This document shows positions 23,022-33,827 of a DNA stretch of 45,569 nt, in pieces; positions within the stretch are counted from its first letter, which is position 1, and every line of letters begins with the position of its first letter. Under the pieces are notes generated by a model, which made no database searches, was not told the DNA's origin, and saw only the letters and a list, made by a program, of their open reading frames with translations. The translations under genes and the position numbers were made by a program. Source of the stretch: Seison nebaliae (taxonomy: Eukaryota > Rotifera > Pararotatoria > Seisonacea > Seisonidae); the NCBI GenBank assembly GCA_023231475.1, contig JALJEE010000098.1, forward strand, positions 1-45,569, written 5' to 3'.

Positions 23022-23973
23022 AATTAATTCAAATATTTTCTCTCACTCTCTCATTACTAGTTCACTCATGTCAGTTATTCGTTTGTTTTGTTTTCCTGTT
23101 CATCTTTTTCCGACAGGACAACCTGAATTTGTTGATTTGGAAGAAGATTAATTTTTTTCTGTTTAATAATAATTAAAAGATTATCAATTAATCAGTCAAT
23201 GAGTAATAAGAGAATAGTCAATTTTTAAAAAGGAGAATAACAAATTGAAAACAAAAGATGGTTATTTTGCTTGAGAAATAATTCCTTGTTAACGAGTCAA
23301 AAAAAGAGAATCTCCGAGAGAAAATTAATGATGGATGAACGTAACAAAAAATAAGTCAAATGTCAACTTCCCAAAGGAGAAAAATATATATATGTGTCAC
23401 TTCCATACTATACAATATATCGAAACAATAATACTATTGAATTCCATTAGTTTTTTTGATTGAAAAGAAAAATAATTAATCTTCCCTTCAAATTTGAAGA
23501 GGGAAAGAAGAGGAGCAGAAACAGTATTCTTACTATTTTCTTCGATTTGCATAAATAAATTTCCGTGACGATAAAAATCGATCGATCGGTTGGTTAGGAG
23601 AGCAAAAAGAAAAATAAGTGAATGAATGAAGGATGTGAAAGTTTAACAGATTTCAAGTCAAAAAAAAGTCGAATGTAAAATATTTTGTTTAAAGTAAGTC
23701 ACCGTCGAGAAGTTAAGTAAAAAGAATTTGGTCAATTGAAAAGTGGTCAAGTTCGTATCGATGTTGTTTGGAGGAGATTCGAAGTTGTGTTGCACTCGTT
23801 CTTTCAATCTCTAAGAAACATGTTGTGGGCGAATAATACGATTGTTCTCTTGATGTCAGGAAGATGCGCTGTGAATTGATGATCGTAATTTTAGTTGTTT
23901 GTGGAAAAAGAATAATAAGAAGAATAATTCTCTAATTTGTTGTTTTTGGTATCAGATGGAGAAATGAGATTTT
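23022..23973. other. Convergent intergenic, no gene
   Basis: Between the 3' ends of DDAH (plus) and importin alpha (minus). AT-rich with no supportable frame; expected to hold both 3' UTRs. Confidence 0.5.
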
Positions 23974-26049
23974 TTAATTGTTTGTTTGTCCGTCAGTTTT
24001 TTGTGCATTCGCTCTAATATCGTCATAAATGTTCATTGTCTCGTCGACATATGCTCGTTGTAAGTCTTCTTTCGATGCCATATCGATTTGACCACTTGAT
24101 ATTTTATTCGATAATCGATCAGTCACTTGATTATGCATAAAATTCAAAAATATATTATTGTTTCTGATGAGAGGATCTTCGTTACCATCATAAACTGGTT
24201 TGTTCGCCATTGTTTGTGCATTGATTTGTTGCTGTAGAATTTCCATCATATTATTCTGCACTAATTGTTGCATGATAGCACGGAAGTTTTGTTCTACTTC
24301 ACGTTTAACTGTCGGATCGAATTCCTGAATATCATCCGGCGTTCCACCAATATATGAATCGGAAGACAAAACTGGCATTTGTGTCGTCATGTCAAAATTA
24401 AAATCTTGAGCGTCAAGATTGGCGAACATCGTGTCACCTTCAGGAGCTTGTGGATTGATATGATTATTTGTTATTTGTAAACTAATTCGAGCGATATCAC
24501 GATTTTGATGTGTTTGGAGACTTTCGATTAATTCGATTCCTTTCGATTGTTCGATCATATCGAGAACGGAACGTAATTCTTCCGGATCTTCTCTCACCAC
24601 ATTCAAGATATGGAAAAGAGCGTCTAATACCACCTTCACTACTTGATTGTCTTGATTGGTCAATAAAGCACATAATGGTGGAATGGCATTAGTACTGACA
24701 ACATATCGAATCTAAAACGGAAAATTAATATGAATTAATTTATGAAATTTTAGATAAATAAATAAAAAAATTTAAATAACTTGTTCGGGACTTCCATTGA
24801 CTGTGACGTTCGATACACACCAAGCGCCTTCTTTCTTCGTGGCGAAATCGGCTTTGTCTAAAAATTCGATAACTTTGTCCAACAATTTTGCATCAATAAC
24901 TTGTTGGATTTGATGTTTTGTTCCGGCCGTTATATTCGACAAAAACCAAACAGTTTCCTTCAAAATTTTATCCGATTTAATTTCCAATAATTGACTGAGA
25001 TATGGAAGAACGCCAGTTTCTAATACACGTTCCGTTTGTTCATCAGATCCTGTGACAATATTTCCAACTGCTCGAATTGCTGCAGTTTGAACTTTCACTT
25101 CGCCATTTCCCAATAACGGTACTAATGACGGTAAAACGGCACTGTCTAAAACGGCCTCGATATATTTCTCTCCAGCGTCAGCGATATATGAAACGGCCCA
25201 AACTGAATCCACTTGAATATTTTTATCTGGATAAGTTATCAATTTTTGGAGTCCTGGCAAAATTGCTTCGACCGTTTCTAATTTTACTGATGGTTGTTTA
25301 CTTCGTACCAGATTGACGAGAACCCAAGTCACATTTCTTAAGAATCGTATTGGAATATCAAATCGAACAAATCTTAATAATGGTTCGATTAAGCCTAAAC
25401 TTATGACGTAATCTCGACATGCAGCACCATCACCGATGATATTTCCTAACGCCCAAACTGCTTGTTCACAAACCGTTTGTGTTGGTGAATCTAATAATCT
25501 TAAGAAATGTGGAACAGCACCAGCTGTGACAACTTCTTGTGTTTGTTCCGTGTTTCCTGAAGCGATATTAGTGAGTGCCCATGCCGCTTCAAATTGAAGA
25601 GTTGCGTCATTGTTCGGTCCGAGACAATCCACAAGAATTGGTAACATTCCACTCGATATTAATTCATTAATAGGTGGCGTTTGATCTCTTGAGAGAATTT
25701 TTCTTGCTCCTTGAACTGCTGCTAATCGGATTTTTGGATTAGGCGATTGACACATTTCCACAATTTGCAAAATTGTCAATTGTGGGGCGGCAGTGCCGTC
25801 GCCACTAGTTTGTTGCGGGAAACCACTTTGATTGTTATCTAATTGATTGTCTCCCATTTCTGAACGGAAATTAGCACATCGAATTTTATTTCTCGTTTCA
25901 TCTCGTTTATTCTTACGAAGTTCAATCGCTCGAAATTGACGTTCCTTTCTCGTATCGGCGTTCGACTTCTCCTGCACTCGATACATACTACTTCGATTCA
26001 TGGCGGAGGAAACGCCGTTTTGCATCACATTCCCATCGTTACTCATCAT
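23974..26049 (-). CDS. Importin alpha (karyopherin alpha) with long C-terminal tail
   Basis: Nuclear import adaptor that binds classical nuclear localisation signals and importin beta. Exons 26049-24781 and 24711-23974 (donor CAA|GTTATT, acceptor CGTTTTAG, phase 0) give 668 residues. Residues about 27-65 are the importin-beta-binding region with RKERQFRAIELRKNKRDE; its second basic cluster is weak. Armadillo repeats follow from about 88 to 508, with the NLS-groove Trp/Asn array visible as EAAWALTNIASG, EQAVWALGNIIGDG, VTWVLVNL, DSVWAVSYIAD, ETVWFLSNITAG and EGAWCVSNV. After ITNNHI (about 508) comes a tail of about 160 residues with acidic, Gln-rich and Asn-rich parts, absent from the 510-530-residue animal proteins I know. 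The tail is continuous in the last exon without frameshift. I cannot tell whether it is an IMA-2 or IMA-3 orthologue. Confidence 0.92.
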
Positions 26050-26788
26050 TCAAAACAATAATCTCTCTACTTAAGAAAATGAAAAGAAATTGAAATGAAT
26101 AACTGACAATAATTCAATCATTTGTTTATTAGGATAACAATCAATTCTATCTTGTCGAATAATTTACATGTAACTCACGAAACACACACTTATGAACACA
26201 CTATGCACATTTTATTACATGTTACACCATTCATATCCACCAATTATTCAATATTTGTAATATAATATCCTATTTCTTCCACACACACACACATTATATA
26301 GACAAAGAATAATTATTAATTATTCTTCTCAAAAATTAGTTAAGCGTTCAATTCTATTATCATTCCTTCACATCATATCAACAATATCCAAATTCTGTTT
26401 TTTCAACTTTCAGGCTTCACTCATTTCCATCATTATGGAACTCATTTTCATTGAAAGTATGGTTCAATCAACTATTAAATTCCTTAATAACTTTTATAAT
26501 ACAATTTGAAACTTTGAAAATTAAAAACTTTAAATTTTAAGCTCAACCAAAATGAATTCCTTCCGTCAAATTTCGTTTCTGTGAAATAAGTGAAGGAAAT
26601 GTTAGAAAGATGTTGTTGATAAGAAAATGCTAATTAATTGTTCCCAATTTGAATAATTTTAAGTTATTCTTTCCTCTTAATTATCATGTGATTAAATTAT
26701 TTATCTATGACTGAATGATTTTAATTAATTTTAATAAATTAATTTTTAAATTTTAAATTTTTTCTTCACTAAAATTTCATCAATTTTA
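26050..26788. other. Intergenic, no gene
   Basis: Between two minus-strand genes; expected to hold the importin alpha promoter or 5' UTR and the 3' UTR of the upstream gene. A CA-rich patch lies at about 26280-26292. Confidence 0.5.
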
Positions 26789-28044
26789 TTACGAATTATT
26801 AATAAATTCCAAATAGCGTTTGAGTAATATCTGTGAAATGGTCGTCAATTGTTTCATATCCAAAGGAAGTAGTTTTGACAAATAGTTTGATACCTGTTAA
26901 AGAAAACATTAAAATTTCGATTAACATAATAAAAAAAACTTCGTTGTATATCTGGGGAATTTCTAGAAAGAATACCAGAAGACAAATTGAAATTGATATT
27001 GAAATTTTTTGTCTACTGCGAATAGCAACGTCGACGAGAAGATGATTAGGAGGTATATCAGTTGTAATTATATAAGAATTTGATATTGTCTCACTTTTCA
27101 TTCGATAAGTTTCTAACGTCATTTCATTAGAATCTTCCTTCTTCTCGTAACGTCCGTACATATACCAATATTGAGTAATAGAATGCAATCGACCGATGAG
27201 AGTTTGGAGAAGTTGATTTTTGTTCAATTCCATCTCCTCCATCTCCGAACATGTTTGAACTAGTAAAATTTTATGAGTTTTCACATTGTACAAATCAAAT
27301 TTCTTCACTAGAAATTAAATAATAATGAAAATAATAAGAAATTTCTCGGAGATAAAATTCCAAGAAAGAAACTTAAGAGAATCATCAAATCTTTCGCCAC
27401 TGAATAAATCGAATAAATGAGAATATTATATTGGAACGATTGGATAATATATTGTTCGAATTTCTTCACTTCTTCACACAAATTGTCAATAGCAACTCCA
27501 TTCATAATCATCTTCCGATTAACATAATCAACAGTGGAACTCTGGAAGAGAATTGAATATCTTTCTAATTAAAATTAGAGATAAATTAAAACTCTTTGTG
27601 TTGTCGACAATTTGTCTGTTAAAGTCAATGAGGAAAGAATGAAAAATAATAAATCTTTCATGAATGCTTCCAACATTCGATTAACAACCGTTTCGATAAC
27701 GTACGTCAAATTCTCAGAGAAGTTTGGAGGAACATTCAATTTTTTCAATAAAACTATTAACTGTCTTTCTAAATATCTTTTAAAAATGGTCAACTGAAAA
27801 ACTAAAAAAGAAGATGGAAACTCTTCTAATAGTTCGATTGCGGCATATTTACCAGCTGAAAGAAAGTTGAACGTTTCCGATATCTCGAACACTTTTTTCG
27901 TTAAATTTTTTGAAGAGAAAGTGAAATTTAATTTCTAAATTTTTTTTTTGAAATTATCAAAAGTGAAATTTAAAGGGAAACTTCCTTTTCTTTCTCTTTT
28001 TCTTCTACGGCATGAATCTTCCACTCTAACTGTCTCTTCGCCAT
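26789..28044 (-). CDS. Unrecognised five-exon gene, alpha-helical protein
   Basis: Not recognised. Exons 28044-27982, 27934-27593, 27541-27373, 27307-26940 and 26893-26789 keep one frame and give about 348 residues. A 51-nt in-frame segment at about 27856-27806 (GTAAAT to CTTTTTTAG) may be a further intron, giving 331. The start (MAKRQLEWKIHAVEEKEKEKE) is charged and coiled-coil-like. The body is Leu/Ile-rich and helical, with hydrophobic stretches at FMKDLLFFILSSLTL and ISISISICLLVFFLEI that might be membrane-associated helices. No catalytic motif is visible. It starts 317 bp after the stop of the PIP-box gene on the same strand, so a shared operon is possible but unproven. The consistent intron phases are the main evidence that the gene is real. 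Confidence 0.6.
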
Positions 28045-28360
28045 TTTTAGATTAATCATTCTTTCTCATAAATTTATCTTTTCATTTATTTTCTCAATAA
28101 GAAATGATCTATAAAAATTCTTTTGAATTTTCTATAAATCGTATGAAAAACCATACGAATTTTCTGGTTATTATCAAAACATTTTTTGGGACATATTTCA
28201 TTGTTTTTTCTTGTTTATGTTTTGAAAGAAAAAAAAATGGTTTTTCTAACTGAAAAGAAAATTTAGAAAAAAATAATTTTTATGAAAACTACAAAATAAG
28301 AAGAATAAAATAAATTGAATAATTTTTGGTTAAATTAGAAATATTGTCACATCATTTTAT

Positions 28361-30102
28361 TTATTTTTTAAAATTATGTCCTCTGTTCAAGTATCTGGGG
28401 ACATATGATGGACCTAAAGAACTAACGGAATTTATCGTTCCAGAATGACACAATTCATTGATATAAACCCGAATATGTTCCTCCCACAAACAGAATTCTT
28501 TCCATCCTTCCATTTGTGTTAACACATACAAAAGTTTCATACTGTCTGACATTTCGTTTAGTCGATCTACGTCGTTTGGTGAATAATACGTAGAGAATTT
28601 CTTCATTTTTTCAAAGAATTTCGATTCGTATATACTGAATAGTTGATAGATGATCGTTAATTCGGACTTAGCTTTACCCAAACGGAATATTGGCCATAAC
28701 TCACTTACTTCGGTGACGTCTTTCAAATGAGTTTCTAAAAAGTTTCCAACTTTCACCCATTTGTCCGAGGCGATGGCTTGAACTAGATTGTTGATACCTA
28801 CGAAAGTCGTCGTTTCACTACGAGTTTGTTCGAATTCTGATTTTAATTCTTCTATGTCCTCATCTGTCATTTGTGGAGGTGCTTCTTCTTTTTGTAATTT
28901 ATTGAAAAGATCTCTCACTTTAAGGACACTTCTTAATCGTGCAAACGGTTTAAATTCATTCGATATTCTCTTATCTGTTGACAATGGCAAATTGGAGATA
29001 TTTGAAGCGATCGCATTAGAATGTTGAGATGAAAGTGGTACACCTTCAATAATAGTCGCCAATGATTCAGCATCTTCCTCTGAATCATCATTTCCTGACG
29101 CTTGACTAGTTTTTGTAATTTGGCCGTTAGTTTCATGAGCGGAAGTTGTCGACTCAAAAATGACATTTGATAATGGCTTATCAAAATATTTTTTGATATT
29201 GGTCTGTTTATTTTTCATTATTTTCGAAGGTAAAGACGATTCACTAGACGATTGTCGCAATCGTTTTCTCATCAACTTTGCCATTTTTTGTTGATTGTTC
29301 GTATTAGAATTCTTTCCTTTATCAGCTAATTCTCCATCATTTGATTTGGGACGTGTCAAAGTTGTGTCTAATGGAGATATGGCGGAGAGAGACATCGGAT
29401 TCGTTTGACTGGAAGATTCGGAAGTGAATTCATTCTTATCAATTTGTGTCCACGAATTTTTTGTGATAACATCAGGAGATGATGATTTGTCTTCCTGATA
29501 AATAGACAAATCTAAAATTTTTGGTTTTATCTAACAAATAAAAATTGTAAATAAAATAAAGAGGAAAATATTCTCATAGATTATTAACCAAATTTATATT
29601 GGGATTCTCTTTCTGATTTGCACTAAATGTCACAACTAATTGTTTCTAAAAGAAAAAAATATTTAATTTTCAAAATTAAAATTTAGAATAACTCTCTCAG
29701 TTTGATGTTCAATTCCAGGAATATTAAATGGAAGTCCCGTAATACTTTTCGAAACTCGTTTCAGTCTATCTTCCTCTTTGAAATACATGTTGGCTATGTC
29801 TTGGAATGACATTCCATCTTTTATTTGTATTTCATTCCTCAAAATTCCTTCTAACGATCCTGTTTTTCGGGCATTTTCATCTCCATTCAATTCGAGTACT
29901 ACAACAAAATATTAATATTTGAATTAAACTAATTCGAACACTTATCTACATTCCGAGTAAGTGTCAATGGAACGCGCACGTGTTTAATGTTTTGACTACC
30001 ATCTTTATTAATGAGTATCAGAATTCCTTTCTTCTCACTCATCGGCGTATTATTCACCACTGGAATTTTAGTAAATGTTCTCCTTTTATGATTTGCATTC
30101 AT
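28361..30102 (-). CDS. PIP-box protein, possible PCNA partner, four exons
   Basis: Unrecognised protein of about 531 residues. Exons 30102-29940, 29898-29693, 29645-29589 and 29530-28361 join in frame; the first donor (AAGT|GTTCGA) is weak and its exact site uncertain. Residues 251-258 read QTNIKKYF, an exact match to the PCNA-interacting-peptide consensus Q-x-x-(I/L/M)-x-x-aromatic-aromatic, followed by DKPL and preceded by basic residues (KLMRKRLRQ, KIMKNK), as in DNA replication or repair proteins. The region around it is Ser/Asn-rich and probably disordered; the N-terminal about 140 and C-terminal about 170 residues look folded and mostly helical. The role is therefore inferred as nuclear and PCNA-linked. 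I could not match it to a specific family such as CDT1, FEN1 or RNASEH2B. Confidence 0.65.
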
Positions 30103-30595
30103 TTTTCTCTATTCTATAATTTATTCTAAATCTATTCCTTAAACATTTCTCAGAAAACCGATAAGTTTAGTAACTTCCTTTTTAAATTATCTTTTTAATA
30201 TGAATCGAAAACGAAATAGAAATTGGATTGTTAGGAATTAATTAGAGTATGATTGATAATATATTGAATTGTTTAGATTCTTTCCAATTAATTCCAATTG
30301 AAATTAAACAACTTTACAACTATCATTTCTTCTATTTCATTTTATTTCTTTCTTAAAGAAAATTCCAATAATTAAATTCCAATATTTTATCATTCTATTA
30401 ATTTATGACAGTTCTCAATCTAATTTTCCAATTTTCCATTCTTATGATTTGATATATATCTAAAAATAAAATTTCTTTCAAACTTTTTAAAACTATAATT
30501 ATTTATCGATAAATTTTAAATAAATTTTTATTATTTTTATTCGATGTGATTGTTTGAGATGTTGCAAAGGGGAAGCTTCCAAAAAACCGTAAGAA
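30103..30595. other. Divergent intergenic, PIP-box gene/LTO1-like gene
   Basis: About 490 bp between two divergent start codons; AT-rich, no gene. Likely a shared promoter region. Confidence 0.5.
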
Positions 30596-31036
30596 ATGGA
30601 TGACATTGACGTGATCGACGCATTCGATTCGATTCATATGTTGGAATCGAATGTATTCCATGTCGAATTAGAAAAGGAAGAAAAAGAACTAAAGAATGAC
30701 AGATTGACAACAGATTATGTAAACGGATATTTGTTAGGTGTCCGAATAGCTGGACAATTAGCTAATGATCTCACTATCATTCGACGACGAACTGAAGAGA
30801 ATGATGGTGAGGTGAATGATCGACAAAAGAATTTGGTTACCGAACTAATTCATCTAACAAACAAAGCAGAAGAATGTGTTTTGGAATATGGAATCAATTC
30901 GGATGAGTTGGTCAAATTATTGAAAGAGTTATGGTGGAAATTCAAACGATTCGATGTGAATTCCAGAGAAAGTAAATATAAATTTTACACCTTTCAATTC
31001 ATTCCTTATTGTTGTAAGTCGAATGAAATGATTTAA
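30596..31036 (+). CDS. LTO1/ORAOV1-like protein
   Basis: A 146-residue frame resembling LTO1, which with YAE1 adapts the ribosome-recycling ATPase ABCE1 (Rli1) to the cytosolic iron-sulphur assembly machinery. Support: the N-terminus DAFDSIHMLESNVF corresponds to LTO1's DIFDAIVMADERFH; a degenerate Gly-spaced segment (GYLLGVRIAG, about 44-53) corresponds to the family's repeated GxxxG region; and KLLKELWWKFKRFDVN (about 107-122) corresponds to its C-terminal KFKQF segment. The family's repeated Gly motif is reduced to three Gly, and about 15 charged residues are inserted before it. A GTAAAT donor at about 30973 suggests a possible terminal intron, so the last residues are uncertain. Confidence 0.5.
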   Translation: MDDIDVIDAFDSIHMLESNVFHVELEKEEKELKNDRLTTDYVNGYLLGVRIAGQLANDLTIIRRRTEENDGEVNDRQKNLVTELIHLTNKAEECVLEYGINSDELVKLLKELWWKFKRFDVNSRESKYKFYTFQFIPYCCKSNEMI

Positions 31037-31564
31037 TTATTTTATTGTATTGTAAATGTAAATTATATTTTCGGAAATTTTTTATTCATTTCTATTAAAT
31101 TTAATTTAATCATAAATAAAATTTACAATTTCATCCTTTCCATTTACAAGAGAGTCGACGAAAATTTTATGGACTTTTTGTTGTTGTTATTGAATCATGA
31201 GATATCGACGTGACATTATAGCTTATTTTTTGACTAGTACAAATTGTTTCGTTGTAAAACAATTGAAGAAATTTTCACTTTTTATCATTTATGTAATATC
31301 ATCAGTTCACTGAGCATATTATCGTGTCCAATAACAAATGAAGGAAATTATTTCATATTACATAACATTTTATGAACTTTGATTATTTTTATCGTAGTCC
31401 AACGAATTAAAAGTTCGAATTTATCATTAAAAAATCGAATTAAAATTTTCATAGCAATTTCCTAATTTCCCTATCGAAATATTCGTCTAGTTCTCTGAAC
31501 GAAACTAGCAATTGATAGATATATTAATAGAGATTAATAGAATAAGATAATATTTTTAATAAAT
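31037..31564. other. Intergenic upstream of CBS
   Basis: AT-rich, no supportable gene; expected to contain the promoter of the cystathionine beta-synthase gene. Confidence 0.5.
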
Positions 31565-33505
31565 ATGGATGGTTATGAAATAACAATGCCGTATGTGACA
31601 CCGAAATGTCAATATGGAACTGATTTGAAAGCGAAATGTCCACATTCCCTTCAGTCGTTGAACATGAGAAGGAAACCTGAAATTTATGAGACTATATTGG
31701 ACGCTGTAGGCTCAACTCCACTCATACAATTGGAGAAGTTTAGAAGAAGTCACAAAGTGAAAGCAAAAATTTGTTAATTTATTAAATTAAATTTTCAAAT
31801 AATAATCGCTGAAATGTTTCAGTGGGTAAATGTGAATTTTTCAATGCGGGCGGATCGGTGAAAGATCGTATTGCTGTACGTATGGTTGAGGAAGCAGAGA
31901 AAGCGGGAGAACTTAAAGAAAATGACGTCATCATCGAACCTACATCTGGTAACACAGGAATTGGTCTTGCTATGACTTGTGCTGTCAAAAATTATAAATG
32001 TGTGATTGTCATGCCGGAGAAGATGAGTAAAGAGAAACGCGATGTGTTAACTGCACTTGGTGCAGAGATTCATCGAACCAGAACTTCAGCTGGTGTGGAT
32101 GATAAAGATTCGCATGTTCATATCAGTGCACAGATTAAACATGAGATTAATGAGAAATGGGAGAAAGATCATAGTCTTCCCAAAGCACACATCCTCGACC
32201 AATATCGGAACGCATACAATCCGATAGCTCATTATGACGGGACAGCGGAAGAAGTTCAATTAAAATTTTTGAAATTCGATTAAAGAATTTTTGAAATTTA
32301 AATCAGATTATTCAACAAATGGGAAATAAATCGATCGATATGGTTGTTAGTGGAACAGGAACGGGCGGTACGATCACAGGATTATACAGGAAAATAAAAG
32401 AAAAATATCCGAAATGTTTATTTGTCGGAGTTGATCCGATCGGATCCGATTTAGCTCAACCATCATCACTTAACGTGAATGATGGTAAGGGCTATGCTGT
32501 TGAAGGTATTGGGTTAAATTTCAATATGAAAAATTCATGAAAATGAACGATCGAAATAGATATGATTTTATTCCGACAGTTTTCGATCGATCTGGTATCG
32601 ATTATTGGGTGAAATCGAATGATAAAGAATCGTTCGTTGCTGCTCGAGAACTGATAAAAGATGAAGGACTTCTTTGCGGTTTCAATTTATTTCAATCTCT
32701 TATTTATAGAAATACTTTTAGGTGGTAGTAGTGGTTCTATTGCCAATTGTGCAATAAAAGCCATCGACCATTTCAAATTAGATGAAAATTCTAATGTCAT
32801 ACTCATTCTTCCCGATTCCATTAGAAATTATTTGTTAGATGAATTTTTTATAATTTCTCCTTTATACTAATTATAATTAGATCGAAATTTATTTCTCATG
32901 ATTGGTTATTGGAGAAAGGATATGAAAATTTCACTGATTCTCAATTGTCAACGTTACTCTTTATTATTTCTATTCATTTGACTGACATTAACTAAATTTA
33001 AATTTTCAAGTTGGAAAGGAATTAAATTGGAGAATGTTAAAAGCTTAATTGAAACTGATTTCGTTCCTCCAAATAAAAGTATACAAGAATATTTAAACGA
33101 CAATAAATTCGATTCAACATTATTAAAGGTGGAAACTGATGAACATTTCTTGGGGTTAGTAATTTAAATAAAGAATAATTCTATTTAGTTGATCGGTTTT
33201 AGCGTGGCAACTGAAAAACAAATCATGGAAAATTTCAAAAACGGAAAGATGAATATGGAAGATCCGATTGAGAAATGTCTGGAGAAAGAATTTGACAGAA
33301 TCGATCTTCAAATGAATCTGGGACAATTAGCAATTATTCTTTCCGGAAATTCGTATGCGGCTGTCATGGATGACGACGGTTAGTTAATACATTGTCAATA
33401 TCTCTTGTTAATAATAATTGAGAAGTTAAAAAATCTTCAGGGAAAATAATCGGAATCATAAGACGGAAGAAATTCCTCTCTTATTTAATAGAGAACAACA
33501 AATAA
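31565..33505 (+). CDS. cbs: Cystathionine beta-synthase with N-terminal haem-like segment and C-terminal regulatory module, nine exons
   Basis: PLP enzyme that condenses serine and homocysteine to cystathionine (transsulphuration) and can make H2S. Exons 31565-31772, 31823-32253, 32307-32512, 32560-32678, 32722-32833, 32881-32952, 33011-33154, 33203-33378 and 33441-33505 keep frame and give 510 residues (human 551). PLP-lysine motif: [14 protein letters not shown]; phosphate loop: [10 protein letters not shown]; substrate loop: [12 protein letters not shown]; also GLLCGGSSGS. The N-terminus has Cys15 and, 12 residues on, His27 (KCQ...CPHS), similar to the human haem ligands Cys52 and His65. 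After about residue 375 comes the C-terminal domain, with [20 protein letters not shown] and [15 protein letters not shown] matching the second CBS repeat; the first repeat is poorly conserved. C. elegans CBS-1 is described as two catalytic-type domains without these ends. Confidence 0.92.
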
Positions 33506-33827
33506 AGTTCTTAACGAATGTAAAGAAATATTTTTATTCTAATTAAATTTATTTGGAAAATAAAATATAGTTTGATTATTCTCAACAAATACAATTGTTC
33601 TTTTGTGCCAAATCCGTTCTTTTTATCTATTTATGAGAATTGAAGAAATCTACATTTCAACAATCGAAAACATATTTAATTGAAGAACTTAATATTTATC
33701 GAAGATTTTATTCTTTTCTTAATCGTTTCATTTCAATCATTTATTTATTCACCGAAAGATGAAGCGGCTGAAAAAATGAAAGAGATTATGAAAGAAAATT
33801 TTTTGTTTTTTTTATCGACATTAAAGA
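33506..33827. other. Convergent intergenic, CBS/DHHC
   Basis: About 320 bp between two stops on opposite strands; holds the 3' UTRs. AATAAA occurs at the CBS stop and shortly after. Confidence 0.5.
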
